Shown one piece after another: positions 39,588 to 49,302 of a stretch of DNA of 64,000 nt; position 1 is the first letter of the stretch, and each line of letters begins with the position of its first letter. Source of the DNA: Dokdonella sp. (lineage in GTDB: Bacteria > Pseudomonadota > Gammaproteobacteria > Xanthomonadales > Rhodanobacteraceae); the NCBI RefSeq assembly GCF_019634815.1, contig NZ_JAHCAP010000001.1, positions 248,001 to 312,000 on the forward strand, in the 5' to 3' direction. The notes under the pieces are model-generated. The model was not told the origin of the DNA. It did no database searches and saw only the letters and a program-made list of their open reading frames with translations. The position numbers were made by a program, and so were the translations under genes.

Positions 39588-40898
39588 TCAGCCGGTGAGT
39601 TGTCGAAGCAGTTTGTCCCAATCCTGCCGCAATTTGCCATCCGTCTCGCGCAGGTCGCGTACAGTTCGGCAGGCATGCAGTACGGTCGTGTGATCGCGCC
39701 CCCCGAAGGCATCCCCGATCTCCGGCAGGCTGTGCTCGGTGAGTTCCTTGGCCAAAGTCATGGCGATCTGCCGCGGGCGCGCAATCGAACGGCTGCGGCG
39801 CTTGGAGAGCAGGTCGACCATGCGCATCTGGTAGTAGTCTGCCACGACCTTCTGGATGTTGGGGATGCTGATCGCCTGGGCGTGAACCGTCAGCAGATCC
39901 CGCAAGGTTTCCTGCGCAAATTCCTGACTGATCGGTTTGCCAACGAAATGCGCGCGAGCCACCAAGGTGTTGAGTGCCCCTTCCAGATCGCGCACGTTCG
40001 AGCGCATGCGCCGCGCGATCAGCACGGCCACATCCTCGGGCAGTTCCACGCCCTTGGCTTGCGCCTTGGCCAGCACGATAGCCGCGCGTGTCTCGAAATC
40101 CGGCGGCTCGATCGCTACCGACAAGCCCCAACCCAGGCGCGACTTGAGTCTGGGCTCGAGCTTGTCGACTTCCTTGGGGTAACGGTCGCAAGTCAGGATG
40201 ATCTGCTGCTTGCCTTCGAACAGCGCATTGAAGGTATGAAAGAACTCTTCCTGGGTGGTGTCCTTGCCGGCGAAAAACTGGATGTCGTCGATCAGCAGGG
40301 CGTCAACCGAGCGAAAGCGTCGCTTGAACTCGTCCATGTTCTTTTGCTGCAAGGCGCGCACCATGCCGCTGACGAATTGCTCTGACCGCAGATAAAGAAT
40401 CTTCACCTCCGGCTTGTTCGCGCGCATGAGATTGCCGGCCGCATGCATCAAGTGGGTCTTGCCCAGTCCCGTGCCGCCATAGAGCAGCAAAGGGTTGTAG
40501 GCCAAACCCGGATTCTGGGCGACCTGCATCGCTGCGGCCTTGCCGAGCTGGTTGGATTTGCCCTCGATGAAGGTTTCGAAGGTGTAGCTCGCATCGATGT
40601 TCGACTCGGCCGGCCGCTCGCCGGCGCGCGCGCGCGCCACTGTCTTGCCCGGCGGACTGGCGCGCGTGCCCAGCCGAACGTCGACCGACATTGCAGTTTG
40701 CGCGTAGTGCGCCACAACCTGTTCGATTGCAGGCAGGAACCGTTCGCGAATGGTATCGAGCGTGTAGGGATTGGGCGCCCACAAAGTCAAGGATTCCGCG
40801 TCCTCGCTGGCCTGCAAGGGCGCCAGATAGGTGTGGATATCGTCAGCGCTGAATTGGCTTTCCAGACGGGAAAGGCAACGGGGCCAAAGCTCACTCAT
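39588..40898 (-). CDS. dnaA: Chromosomal replication initiator protein DnaA
   Basis: A 436-aa AAA+ protein that opens the origin. Domain I is [25 protein letters not shown]; the AAA+ core carries Walker [11 protein letters not shown] and Walker [13 protein letters not shown]; the C-terminal DNA-binding domain has the signature [14 protein letters not shown]. The start at 40898 is the normal one; the frame stays open far upstream to 41534 but that part runs antisense to the esterase gene. First of the dnaA-dnaN-recF-gyrB set. The rpmH-rnpA side usually found next to dnaA is absent. Confidence 0.98.
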   Translation of the reverse strand: MSELWPRCLSRLESQFSADDIHTYLAPLQASEDAESLTLWAPNPYTLDTIRERFLPAIEQVVAHYAQTAMSVDVRLGTRASPPGKTVARARAGERPAESNIDASYTFETFIEGKSNQLGKAAAMQVAQNPGLAYNPLLLYGGTGLGKTHLMHAAGNLMRANKPEVKILYLRSEQFVSGMVRALQQKNMDEFKRRFRSVDALLIDDIQFFAGKDTTQEEFFHTFNALFEGKQQIILTCDRYPKEVDKLEPRLKSRLGWGLSVAIEPPDFETRAAIVLAKAQAKGVELPEDVAVLIARRMRSNVRDLEGALNTLVARAHFVGKPISQEFAQETLRDLLTVHAQAISIPNIQKVVADYYQMRMVDLLSKRRSRSIARPRQIAMTLAKELTEHSLPEIGDAFGGRDHTTVLHACRTVRDLRETDGKLRQDWDKLLRQLTG

Positions 40899-41082
40899 GT
40901 CGACACGGGGCACTCGGAAGAAGGCCGCGCGATCGCGCCGGCCCGGTCTTGCAGCATACCAGCGTGGACAAGCGCCGGAGAGAAGACAGACCGCGCGGCG
41001 CGCAAGCCATCGGCACTCACCGGATCGAGCGCGGTGCGCCACGCAAGCGCCGCCGCAGACGGCCGGGTCGGAACCGACCAGG

Positions 41083-42084
41083 TCAGCGCAAGGGCGCGCC
41101 CAGCGCCGCGGCCATCGCCGCCACCGCGCGCATCTGCACGCCATCACGCGTGTCGTACGTGACCCCGCTGTAACCCCACCAATCCCAACATCCCTTCGGG
41201 TTGAGTGGCGCAAGGCTGGCGCGAGTCTGCGGGTAGAGAACGACCACGGAGTAGATATCGGCCCAACGGTTGTAGCCCGTATCGCGCACGAATTTTTCGC
41301 CCAGCGTGTCCGCATTCTGCTGGCAACCGTGCAAGGCGATGTGCAAACCGCAGCGTTCGCCCCTCGCGCAGGCATCGGGGACGTAGACATAGCCCTCGCC
41401 GGCGAGGAAGGCATCACCCTCACCTTGATAGCCACGCTGGTCGAAGCGGAGCAGTTTCCCGTGCGCAACATCCGCCGGACGCGGCGGCTTGCCCAACAAG
41501 CTGGCGAAGATCTCGGCCGCGGCATCGAAACCACAACGCCCGATGTATGGCGCAGCGCTCACCTCGCAGGCCGAGCCCGCATCGAGGGTTGGAAAGGTGT
41601 GGCTGAAGGAACGTGTGAGGTCCTCGCTGAGCTTGGCTTCAGGCGCGATCTTGCGATACAGCGCCACGCTGGCCGTGCTCAGTGATTGCGCCACCGTCAG
41701 GTCGCCCTTGCCGTGCAGGACGAGTACGCGGTCACCCACCAAACCGCGCAGCGGTGCGATCTGTCCGGCGGCAGCAGCATCCTTGGCCGCCGCGGCCAGA
41801 ACGTCCACATCAGGACCCTTGTCCGCGGTGGGCGCCATGCATTGCGCCAGCGCGATCGAGAGCGAGCCCTGCGCGCAGTGCCAGGGACCGCCGGCAAGAA
41901 AAGCCGCGCCGGCGACATGGTCGGAATAGGCCAGATGCAACTGCTGCGCCATGTAGGCGCCCGAGGATATCCCCGAAATCGTGGTCCGGGTCGGGTCAAG
42001 CTTGAGTTGCGGCAGCCGCGCTTCATTGGCGAACGCGCAGAGCGGAGCCAAACCGAGCAACAGGGCAAGAACGGAAACACGCAT
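41083..42084 (-). CDS. Secreted esterase of the PHB depolymerase-like family
   Basis: A 333-aa protein with a signal peptide ([19 protein letters not shown] before NEARL). The nucleophile elbow [11 protein letters not shown] gives the catalytic Ser, and [26 protein letters not shown] is the oxyanion region typical of the extracellular poly(3-hydroxybutyrate) depolymerase/feruloyl esterase (LpqC-like) family; several Cys probably form disulfides. The start at 42084 follows AGGAG. It lies downstream of a TonB-dependent receptor on the same strand with 182 bases between them. Substrate could be PHB or another ester; the neighbours hint at hydroxybutyrate. Confidence 0.82.
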   Translation of the reverse strand: MRVSVLALLLGLAPLCAFANEARLPQLKLDPTRTTISGISSGAYMAQQLHLAYSDHVAGAAFLAGGPWHCAQGSLSIALAQCMAPTADKGPDVDVLAAAAKDAAAAGQIAPLRGLVGDRVLVLHGKGDLTVAQSLSTASVALYRKIAPEAKLSEDLTRSFSHTFPTLDAGSACEVSAAPYIGRCGFDAAAEIFASLLGKPPRPADVAHGKLLRFDQRGYQGEGDAFLAGEGYVYVPDACARGERCGLHIALHGCQQNADTLGEKFVRDTGYNRWADIYSVVVLYPQTRASLAPLNPKGCWDWWGYSGVTYDTRDGVQMRAVAAMAAALGAPLR

Positions 42085-42266
42085 GCCGGAACTCCTGGGT
42101 GCTCGGGTCGGGACGGAAAAAGTGCAAGTCATCATTGCTTGGCGACCATCATGCCTTGCGGCGGATTGCGACCAAGCGAAACCACCGCGTTTGCAGACAG
42201 GGCATTCACAACTAGCCGCGGCGCCAGCCGTCAACCGCACTCCGGCGGCGCCGCAATCAGGCGCCG

Positions 42267-44573
42267 TCAGAAACTGTAGCGCGCCGAAACGTAATAGTTG
42301 CGCGGCCAGCCGAAGTAGGCGGTCTGGATGTTGCCCACGCTCGAGAACTCCTGGCCATCGGTCTTGTAGACCTTGTCGGTGAGGTTGCGCACACCGGCGC
42401 GGACCTGCCAATGGCCGTCGGCGGAATCAAACACCCCAAACAACCCGACCACGGCAAAGGAAGGCTGCATGAGTCCAGGACGGTTGTCCACGCTGAGCCA
42501 GGTGTCATCACGCCAGGACACATCGCCGCCGACCGTGATCGCCGCGCCGCTGCCGAAATTGAAGCTCTGCGCCAGCGCGACACGGGCGGTCAGCCTGGGC
42601 GAGAAGGGCACGTGGTCATGCAGGGTGGCCAGGCTCGGGAACATCTGCACGCGGGGATCGACGAACTTGTCATAGCGCGCATTGAGCCAAGCCAGTTGTC
42701 CGGAAAGGCGCGTGCCTTCACCGAGCAAGGCCGCTCCCTCGATTTCGATGCCATCCATCTTCAGGCTGGCCGCGTTGAGCACGGGGAAGGAGAACACCGG
42801 GTTGGCCGGGTCGCCACTGACCGACGACACGCGCGCTTGGAAATCCCGGTAGTTGCTGTGGAACGCGGCGAGGTTGGCCTGCATGCGGTTGTCGGCTGAA
42901 CGCATCTTCAGGCCCAGCTCGTAGGTCCACACGTATTCCGGGTTGAACACCGGGTCGGCCGCTTCACCCGGTGAGTTGGCGCGACCATTGAAACCACCGG
43001 ACTTGAAGCCGCGGTTGGCTGAAACGTAGCCCATGAGCTGGTCGTTGAACTGCTTCTGCAGCGACAGCGACGGCGTCCACGCATTCCAGCCCTTGCCGGT
43101 CTGCGGAATGACCGCCTGCGGGTCCTGCGAGGCGGCTTGCAGTGGCGGCCCGAAGAACGCGCTGGTGGTGCGCCAGTAGTCCTTGGTCTCGTGCGTGTAG
43201 CGCAGACCCGCGGCAAGGGTCCAGCTGGGCATGAATTCCCAGCTCACATGCGCGAAGGCGGCGCTGCTGGTGGTCGTCTGACGGTCATCGATCGTGCGCA
43301 GGAAGCCGATCGGAACTGCGCCGAACAGCAACAGGTCATCGGCATAGGCTTCCTGATGCGAAGGCAGCATCTCGCGCATCCAGTACAGGCCATACACGGC
43401 CTGCAGGTTGCTGCCGTTGTCATACTGAAGTTGCAGTTCCTGACTGGCCTGCTTCTGGTTGAAATCCACCAGCACATCGCCGAGCTGGAACTGCGAGGCA
43501 TCGATATCGATGTAGGCATCGCTGTCGAGCCAGCGGTAAGCGCTGATGCTCTTGAGCTTCCAGGCTTCGTTGATCTGCCAGTCCATCGCCAGGCTCAGGC
43601 CCTTGTGCTCGAGGTTCTGGCCCTTGTCCGGTCCAAACGAAGTGCGGGCATGGAAATCCCAGGTACCCGCGGGCGGCGTGTAGAGCACGGTGGCCGGAAC
43701 CCCAGGCACGAGGTTGGTCGCCAGCAGCGGCGCGATCGGCGCGCCCAGGGTCAAGGCTGTGTCCTGCTTGATGTAATCAAGCGCGAGGCTTGCCTTGAAG
43801 CTTTCATTGGGCCTGAACTGGAGCTTGGCACGAAAGGCCTTGCTGTCCTCATCGTTGTAGCGATTGCCGGTGGTGACGTCCTTGACGTAGCCGTCATTGC
43901 CGGTGATTGCGCCGGCGATGCTGGCAGACCAAACGTCGTTGAAACCGCCGGCAAGGTAGAAGCGCCCTTCGGCTCGGCCATAGTTGCCAAAGGTGAGCTC
44001 GGCGCTGCCGGTGGTGGCGTCGCTTGGATCCTTGGTCACGATCTTGATCGCGCCGCCGGTGGAGTTCTTGCCATACAGCGTGCCCTGCGGGCCGCGCAGC
44101 ACTTCCACATGATCGACGTCGAACAGGCTGATCAGCGCGCCCTGGATGCGCGAGTAGTAGACATCATCCACGTACATGCCCACGCCCGGGTCGAAGGTCT
44201 GCAGCGCATCGGGCTGACCGATGCCACGGATGAAGATGTTCGCGCTGTTGGACGAACCACGCCCCTGCACCACGTTGAGGCCGGGTACGGCGCCCTGCAG
44301 CCCATCGAGGTTCTCCACTTGCAGGTCCTTGAGATCCTCCTCTCTGAACGCGCTCACTGCGACCGGAATCTTCTCGATGCTCTCGGCACGCCGCCGCGCG
44401 GTGACCTGAATGGCTTCCAGCTCGGTGACCGGGGCACCTTGCGTTGCCGAAGCGATTTCCTGCTCTGGCGCCGCAGCCGGCTCGGGAGCCGCGACCGGAT
44501 CGGCGGCCGACGCCGTCTGGGTGAACGCGCCGAGCGCGCAGGCGATGGCCAAGCCAAGCAGACGACGTTGCAT
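42267..44573 (-). CDS. TonB-dependent outer membrane receptor
   Basis: A 768-aa protein with a signal peptide (LLGLAIACALGAFTQTASA) and an Ala/Pro/Glu-rich linker, then a TonB box-like ELEAIQVTARRR, a plug domain (SAFREEDLKDLQVENLDGLQGAVPGLNV ... GTLYGKNSTGGAIKIVTKDP) and a 22-stranded barrel ending in Phe (YYVSARYSF). It imports a ligand across the outer membrane using TonB. The start at 44573 has GAGAGGAAC upstream. It diverges from a GntP-type permease and is followed by a secreted esterase, suggesting one uptake system. The ligand cannot be read from the sequence. Confidence 0.92.
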   Translation of the reverse strand: MQRRLLGLAIACALGAFTQTASAADPVAAPEPAAAPEQEIASATQGAPVTELEAIQVTARRRAESIEKIPVAVSAFREEDLKDLQVENLDGLQGAVPGLNVVQGRGSSNSANIFIRGIGQPDALQTFDPGVGMYVDDVYYSRIQGALISLFDVDHVEVLRGPQGTLYGKNSTGGAIKIVTKDPSDATTGSAELTFGNYGRAEGRFYLAGGFNDVWSASIAGAITGNDGYVKDVTTGNRYNDEDSKAFRAKLQFRPNESFKASLALDYIKQDTALTLGAPIAPLLATNLVPGVPATVLYTPPAGTWDFHARTSFGPDKGQNLEHKGLSLAMDWQINEAWKLKSISAYRWLDSDAYIDIDASQFQLGDVLVDFNQKQASQELQLQYDNGSNLQAVYGLYWMREMLPSHQEAYADDLLLFGAVPIGFLRTIDDRQTTTSSAAFAHVSWEFMPSWTLAAGLRYTHETKDYWRTTSAFFGPPLQAASQDPQAVIPQTGKGWNAWTPSLSLQKQFNDQLMGYVSANRGFKSGGFNGRANSPGEAADPVFNPEYVWTYELGLKMRSADNRMQANLAAFHSNYRDFQARVSSVSGDPANPVFSFPVLNAASLKMDGIEIEGAALLGEGTRLSGQLAWLNARYDKFVDPRVQMFPSLATLHDHVPFSPRLTARVALAQSFNFGSGAAITVGGDVSWRDDTWLSVDNRPGLMQPSFAVVGLFGVFDSADGHWQVRAGVRNLTDKVYKTDGQEFSSVGNIQTAYFGWPRNYYVSARYSF

Positions 44574-44748
44574 GTTCCTCTCCACGAAAGTACCGGCCAG
44601 GCTGGCCACGTGGGGTGCAGGCTAAGCCTCGCGATGGGTGCCGGCACTTGTACCTTCGTACAGTAGGCCGCGCGCGAGGGCTGCGCATACTCGAGCGGCC
44701 ACGCCTGCGCCCAGCGCGGGGTCTTCATCGTCGCAGGGAACTTCATCG

Positions 44749-46146
44749 ATGGCCTTCCTCATCGTGCTCGCCGCGCTCGCCTTCCTGATGTTCGCGGCCT
44801 ATCGCGGGCACAGCGTGATTCTGTTCGCGCCACTGGCGGCACTGGGCGCGGTGCTGTTGACCGATCCCGGACTGGTCGCGCCGATGTTCACCGGCTTGTT
44901 CATGGATCGCATGGTCGGTTTTCTCAAGTTGTATTTCCCTGTGTTCCTGCTCGGTGCGGTGTTCGGAAAGCTGATCGAGATCTCGGGCTTCTCGCGCTCG
45001 ATCGTCGCCGCCACCATCGGCATGGTCGGGCGCAGTCGAGCGATGCTATCGATCGTGCTGGTTTGCGCGCTGTTGACTTATGGCGGAGTGTCCTTGTTCG
45101 TGGTGGTATTCGCGGTCTATCCGTTTGCCGCCGAACTGTTCCGCCAAAGCGACATACCCAAGCGCCTGATCCCCGGCGCGATCGCGCTCGGCGCCTTCAC
45201 CTTCACGATGGATGCGCTGCCCGGGACGCCGCAGATCCAGAACGTGATTCCGACCACGTTCTTCCACACCACGACCTGGGCCGCGCCGTGGTTGGGCAGC
45301 ATCGGCGCGGTGTTCGTGTTCATCGTCGGCATGCTCTACCTGGATTGGCGTCGGCGCGTTGCCGCTGCGCGCGGCGAGGGCTATGGCAGCGGTCACAGCA
45401 ATGAGCCCGAGCCCTTCGCTGGCATCCGGATGGCGCCGGCTGCATTGGCGATTGCGCCGCTGATTGTAGTGGGCGTGGTCAATTTCGTGCTGACCCAACA
45501 GATCCCGCGCTGGTACGGATCGAGCACCAGTTTCACGCCGAGCGTGGTCGGAGGTGCCGCGCCGATCGTGCAGGATGTGGGCAAACTCGCGGCCATCTGG
45601 GCCGTCGAAGGCGCCTTGCTCGCCGGCATCGCCTGCGTGCTGGCGTTTGCCTGGCGCCCGGTGAAGCAAGCCTTTGCAAACGGCAGCCGCGCGGCCGTGG
45701 CGGGCGCCTTGCTGGCTTCGATGAACACGGCTTCCGAATACGGTTTTGGTGCGGTGATTGCCGCGCTGCCGGGATTTCGTCTGGCTGCCGATGCGCTGCG
45801 ATCGATTCCGCACCCCTTGGTCAACGAAGCCGTTACCGTGACCGCATTGGCGGGCATCACCGGTTCGGCTTCGGGTGGGATGAGCATTGCGCTGGCGGCA
45901 ATGGCTGATTCCTTCATGCAGGGCGCGGCCGCGGTCGGCATTTCACCCGAGGTGCTGCATCGCGTCGCTGCAATGGCCTCCGGCGGCATGGATACCCTGC
46001 CGCACAATGGTGCGGTGATCACCTTGCTGGCCGTCACTGGCCTCACCCACCGCCAGTCCTACCGCGACATCTTCGCGATCACCCTGATCAAGACGCTCGC
46101 GGTGTTCTTCGTGATCCTCGTCCACGACCTGACCGGTCTGGTTTGA
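44749..46146 (+). CDS. GntP-family permease, possibly for hydroxybutyrate or gluconate
   Basis: A 465-aa inner membrane transporter with about 12 hydrophobic segments. The GntP pattern is seen in MFTGLFMDRMVGFLKLYFPVFLLGAVFGKLIE, YGGVSLFVVVFAVYPFAAELFR, MDALPGTPQIQNVIPTTFF and GSASGGMSIALAAM, ending HNGAVITLLAVTGLTHRQSYRDIF. This subgroup includes gluconate and D-beta-hydroxybutyrate permeases. The ATG at 44749 follows AGGGAA. It diverges from the TonB-dependent receptor (175 bases between starts). With a PHB-depolymerase-like esterase nearby, a hydroxybutyrate substrate is the best guess, but it is inference. Confidence 0.85.
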   Translation: MAFLIVLAALAFLMFAAYRGHSVILFAPLAALGAVLLTDPGLVAPMFTGLFMDRMVGFLKLYFPVFLLGAVFGKLIEISGFSRSIVAATIGMVGRSRAMLSIVLVCALLTYGGVSLFVVVFAVYPFAAELFRQSDIPKRLIPGAIALGAFTFTMDALPGTPQIQNVIPTTFFHTTTWAAPWLGSIGAVFVFIVGMLYLDWRRRVAAARGEGYGSGHSNEPEPFAGIRMAPAALAIAPLIVVGVVNFVLTQQIPRWYGSSTSFTPSVVGGAAPIVQDVGKLAAIWAVEGALLAGIACVLAFAWRPVKQAFANGSRAAVAGALLASMNTASEYGFGAVIAALPGFRLAADALRSIPHPLVNEAVTVTALAGITGSASGGMSIALAAMADSFMQGAAAVGISPEVLHRVAAMASGGMDTLPHNGAVITLLAVTGLTHRQSYRDIFAITLIKTLAVFFVILVHDLTGLV

Positions 46147-46170
46147 ACCAACGGCGCACGGCGCGCCGTT

Positions 46171-47232
46171 TCAAGGATGACTTTCGCCCGGCGTCATCGC
46201 CGGCGTGGCGGGTGCGCGTTCGTGGAAGGGGCGATCGTGGCCACTTGCGTAAGGCACGTAGTCGGGCCCGAAGCCGACATCGCCCGGGCGCCAGCCGGCG
46301 CGCGACCACAAGGCGCCCCAGAACCGGCGGATCGCGCCCCACTGCATCGCCACCAGTCCGCGTTCATTGTCGATGTCGACCATCGGGTCGAGCACGCCGG
46401 TCGGGCGCGGCGCGAGCCCATACAGGGCGGTACCGAACAGTCGATCCCAGATCGACAACACCTGGCCGAAATTGCAGTTGTGCAGATTCGGCCGCGCCTC
46501 GTCGACGATCATGTGGTGCAGGCGGTGGAATTTCGGATCGACGAAGATGCGTTCGAACACGCGACCAAACCCGAAGCGTGTGTTGGTATGCGAGAAATTC
46601 TGCACCAGCTCGCCAAGGAACATCAGCAGCGCGAACTGCTCGGGTTCGACGCCGATCACCAGACCAAAACCCGCCAGTACGAAAGATTGCAGCAGACCAT
46701 CAAGGTAGCTGCCGCGGTCGTTGCACCAGCAGCTCATCTGGCGCTGGCTGTGGTGCAGACTGTGCAGCGCCCACCACCACGGAATCCAGTGCTGGGCGCG
46801 GTGCATCCAGTAGTAGGTGAAATCGAACAGCAGGTAGTAGACGCCGAAGGCTGCATAGGGATGCGACTGCAACCACGGCACCCAGGCCAGCAGGCCGCCC
46901 GGCGTGTCATCGGCGACGTTGGCGCCGAGCATCACCGCCACCGGCGTCAATACCAGGTAGGCGAACAGCGGGTTGAGCCCGAACAGCATGATGAGTGTGT
47001 AGGTGCGGTCGATCCGCGTCAGGCGGCGATCGCGCCAGTGTTCGGCCGGCGCGATCGACTCGAGCGGCCGGAAGATCGCACCGATCACGCACACCTGGAT
47101 CAACGCGATGAGCAGCGCTTCGGCGACGTCGCGCGGATCGCCGAACACATCGATCAGGTGCAGCCACGCCAGCAGCGGGGTCACCACATGCTGGTTGCAG
47201 GCATCGACCCAATGTGGCCAGAACTCGAACAT
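46171..47232 (-). CDS. Sterol desaturase/fatty acid hydroxylase family protein
   Basis: A 353-aa membrane di-iron enzyme. The His clusters that bind iron are visible: HRAQH, HSLHHSQ, and HRLHHM with a further His in FSHTN. Several transmembrane helices lie before the first cluster. Such enzymes hydroxylate or desaturate lipids, carotenoids or alkyl chains with O2. It is convergent with the GntP permease and has 163 bases before the NatB stop. The Trp-rich segment MSCWCNDRGSYLDG is typical of the bacterial sterol-desaturase-like group. Substrate unknown. Confidence 0.88.
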   Translation of the reverse strand: MFEFWPHWVDACNQHVVTPLLAWLHLIDVFGDPRDVAEALLIALIQVCVIGAIFRPLESIAPAEHWRDRRLTRIDRTYTLIMLFGLNPLFAYLVLTPVAVMLGANVADDTPGGLLAWVPWLQSHPYAAFGVYYLLFDFTYYWMHRAQHWIPWWWALHSLHHSQRQMSCWCNDRGSYLDGLLQSFVLAGFGLVIGVEPEQFALLMFLGELVQNFSHTNTRFGFGRVFERIFVDPKFHRLHHMIVDEARPNLHNCNFGQVLSIWDRLFGTALYGLAPRPTGVLDPMVDIDNERGLVAMQWGAIRRFWGALWSRAGWRPGDVGFGPDYVPYASGHDRPFHERAPATPAMTPGESHP

Positions 47233-47359
47233 CCGACGATTTTAGGGCAACACGGATCATTCAGCGTTGCCTTGATCCGCGTGCGCCGGGTACGGACCCC
47301 TCCCGGACTCGACGACTGCTGGCAAGCGCAGGATGCAATTGCTAGACACAGCCTTCGCG

Positions 47360-47390
47360 CGGCGCCGGCCACACACACACACCGGCGCCG
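47360..47390 (-). terminator. Hairpin downstream of natB with CA-repeat loop
   Basis: CGGCGCCGG (47360-47368) pairs perfectly with CCGGCGCCG (47382-47390); the 13-base loop is a CA repeat on the plus strand. It lies 5 bases after the natB stop in the direction of transcription and ends the five-gene operon. No T-run follows. Confidence 0.55.
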
Positions 47391-47395
47391 AACCA

Positions 47396-48571
47396 TCAGG
47401 CCGATATCGCAAGCCTTTCGCTGGCGTAAATGCGCGCCGTGATCCACACGCACACGAGCGCGGCGACGCTGGTCGCAGCCACGCATAGTGCAAGCTGTTC
47501 GGGCAGGATCGGATCGCCGCGCAGCAAACGCAGGATCGTCACATGCTGGCCCATCAACGGCACCGCATACATCCAGGTTTGCGTCTTGAGCGGAAACAAC
47601 GACAGCAGCATCGTCGGGATCACCGGCACGAACATCAGCAACGACAGATAGGTTTGTGCTTCGCGGAAGCTCTTGGCAAACGCCGCGGCGAGTGTCTGCA
47701 GGCTGCACAGCAACACCACCAGCGGCAGCATCACCAGCAAGGTGCAGACGGCGAAGTAGAAACCCATTTGCAAGCTGATGCCGAGCTTGTCGATCGGCAT
47801 GAACTGACCGGCAACCGAGAACGCGATGATGCTGAGCACCAGGGTGGTGAACGCAAACGCGACGGTGGCACCGAGCTTGCCGGCAAGCAGGGTGCTGCGG
47901 CGTACCGGATTGACGAACAAGGGTTCGAGTGATTGCCGCTCGCGCTCTCCCGCCGTGGTGTCGATGGCCAGCGCCATGCCACCGATGAACACGCCGAGGA
48001 TGAAGAAGTACGGCAGCATCGAGAACAGGCCGCCGCCGCGTGTCTGCGCGGTCGATTGATCGCGCTCCGCGATCGCCAGCGGACGCATCACGCTCGGCGC
48101 GATGCCGCGCGCGACTAGCCGCATCGCAGTGTTCTGCTGCGAATAGGCCTCGAGCATGCCGCGCAGTCGCGCGACCGAGCCCTGCGCGTCGCGCTGCGAT
48201 TCATCGTAGACGAGCTCGACCTGGGCCGGCTCGCCATCCGACCAGGATTTGGCGAATGCAGCCGGGATGCGCAGGACCATATCGGCATCCTGTTCGCGCA
48301 CGGCTTTTTCCGGGTCGGCAGGCGCGTCCTTGATCTCGGCGCCCGAGCGCTTGAGCGCGGCGATCAGGTTGGGCGCATGCTCGGCGCCGACGACCGGCAC
48401 CGGCAAGGGCTTGTCGGCCTTGGCCAGTTCGCGCGAGATCGAGGCGTTGATGATCAAGGCAAACATCAGCGGCGCCATCAGCGGACCGGTCAGCAGGGTG
48501 TTGATCACGGTGCGGCGATCACGCAGGTTTTCGAGGATTTCCTTCCAGAACACGACCAACATGGCGTTCAT
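47396..48571 (-). CDS. natB: ABC transporter permease, NatB-like
   Basis: A 391-aa membrane subunit. N-terminal helix after MNAMLVVFWKEILENLRDRRTVINTLL, a large extracytoplasmic loop (about residues 45-175), then five or more helices (LPYFFILGVFIGGMALAIDT, ATVAFAFTTLVLSIIAFSV). This ABC-2 type layout with the DRRT motif is typical of NatB-like permeases, which export sodium or drugs. Its ATG overlaps the natA stop (ATGA), and it is the last gene of a five-gene operon. Confidence 0.87.
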   Translation of the reverse strand: MNAMLVVFWKEILENLRDRRTVINTLLTGPLMAPLMFALIINASISRELAKADKPLPVPVVGAEHAPNLIAALKRSGAEIKDAPADPEKAVREQDADMVLRIPAAFAKSWSDGEPAQVELVYDESQRDAQGSVARLRGMLEAYSQQNTAMRLVARGIAPSVMRPLAIAERDQSTAQTRGGGLFSMLPYFFILGVFIGGMALAIDTTAGERERQSLEPLFVNPVRRSTLLAGKLGATVAFAFTTLVLSIIAFSVAGQFMPIDKLGISLQMGFYFAVCTLLVMLPLVVLLCSLQTLAAAFAKSFREAQTYLSLLMFVPVIPTMLLSLFPLKTQTWMYAVPLMGQHVTILRLLRGDPILPEQLALCVAATSVAALVCVWITARIYASERLAISA

Positions 48572-49302
48572 GCGGCAAGTCCTTCTTCCGAACCGATGAT
48601 CTTGACGAAAGCGTCTTCGAGACTCGCCGCGCCGGTCTGCGCACGCAGTTCCTCGGGCGATTCGTCGGCGACGACACGACCGCGGGCGATCACGACGATG
48701 CGATCGCACAAGGCACCGACTTCCTGCATGATGTGACTGGAGAACAGCACGCAGTGGCCCTGCGCCTTGAGCTCGCGCATGAAGCCGCGCATCGCGCGCG
48801 TGGCCATCACGTCCAGGCCATTGGTCGGTTCGTCGAGGATCACGTTGGTGGGGCCGTGGATGAGCGCGCGGGCGATCGCGGTCTTGACGCGCTGACCTTG
48901 CGAAAAGCCTTCGGTACGGCGTTCGAGGATGTCGCCCATGTCGAGCGCAGCCGAGAGCTCGGCGATGCGCGCCGAGCGCGTTGCCGGGTCCAGGCCTTGC
49001 AGGCGGCCGAAGTAGTCGATGTTTTCACGCGCGCTCAGTCGCTTGTACAGGCCGCGCGCATCGGGCAACACGCCCAGTCGCCGGCGCACGCCCAGTGGAT
49101 CGGTTGCGGCATCGATGCCGTCGACCTTGACGCTGCCGCGATCGGGTTTCATCAAGGTGTAGAGCATGCGCAAGGTGGTGGTCTTGCCGGCGCCGTTGGG
49201 ACCGAGCAGGCCGGTGATCTGGCCATCGCGCGCTACAAACGACACATCGTCAACGGCCTGGACCTTGCCGAATGCCTTGTGCAGGTGGGTGACTTCGATC
49301 AT
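48568..49302 (-). CDS. natA: ABC transporter ATP-binding protein, NatA-like
   Basis: A 244-aa ATPase with Walker A LLGPNGAGKTTTLRML, signature FSQGQRVKTAIARALIH and Walker B NVILDEPTNGLDVMATRAMR. Its partner is the NatB-like permease immediately downstream; natA-type ATPases drive export of sodium or toxic compounds. The gene overlaps the upstream hydrolase stop by 4 bases (ATGA) and the downstream permease start by 4 bases. The start at 49302 (MIEVTHLHKAFG) is canonical for the family. Confidence 0.93.
   Translation of the reverse strand: MIEVTHLHKAFGKVQAVDDVSFVARDGQITGLLGPNGAGKTTTLRMLYTLMKPDRGSVKVDGIDAATDPLGVRRRLGVLPDARGLYKRLSARENIDYFGRLQGLDPATRSARIAELSAALDMGDILERRTEGFSQGQRVKTAIARALIHGPTNVILDEPTNGLDVMATRAMRGFMRELKAQGHCVLFSSHIMQEVGALCDRIVVIARGRVVADESPEELRAQTGAASLEDAFVKIIGSEEGLAA

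Noticed and set aside
40899..41534. N-terminal extension of dnaA by about 210 codons
   Set aside because: Runs antisense to the esterase gene and the DnaA family starts at MSELWPRC.
43137..44666. Open frame of more than 500 codons opposite the TonB-dependent receptor
   Set aside because: Antisense to a clear receptor gene; composition rich in Arg, His and Gln and no recognised motif.
47369..47381. CA repeat as a separate repeat element
   Set aside because: It is only the loop of the natB terminator-like hairpin.
46177..47442. Open frame opposite the sterol-desaturase gene
   Set aside because: Antisense shadow of a gene with three intact His clusters.
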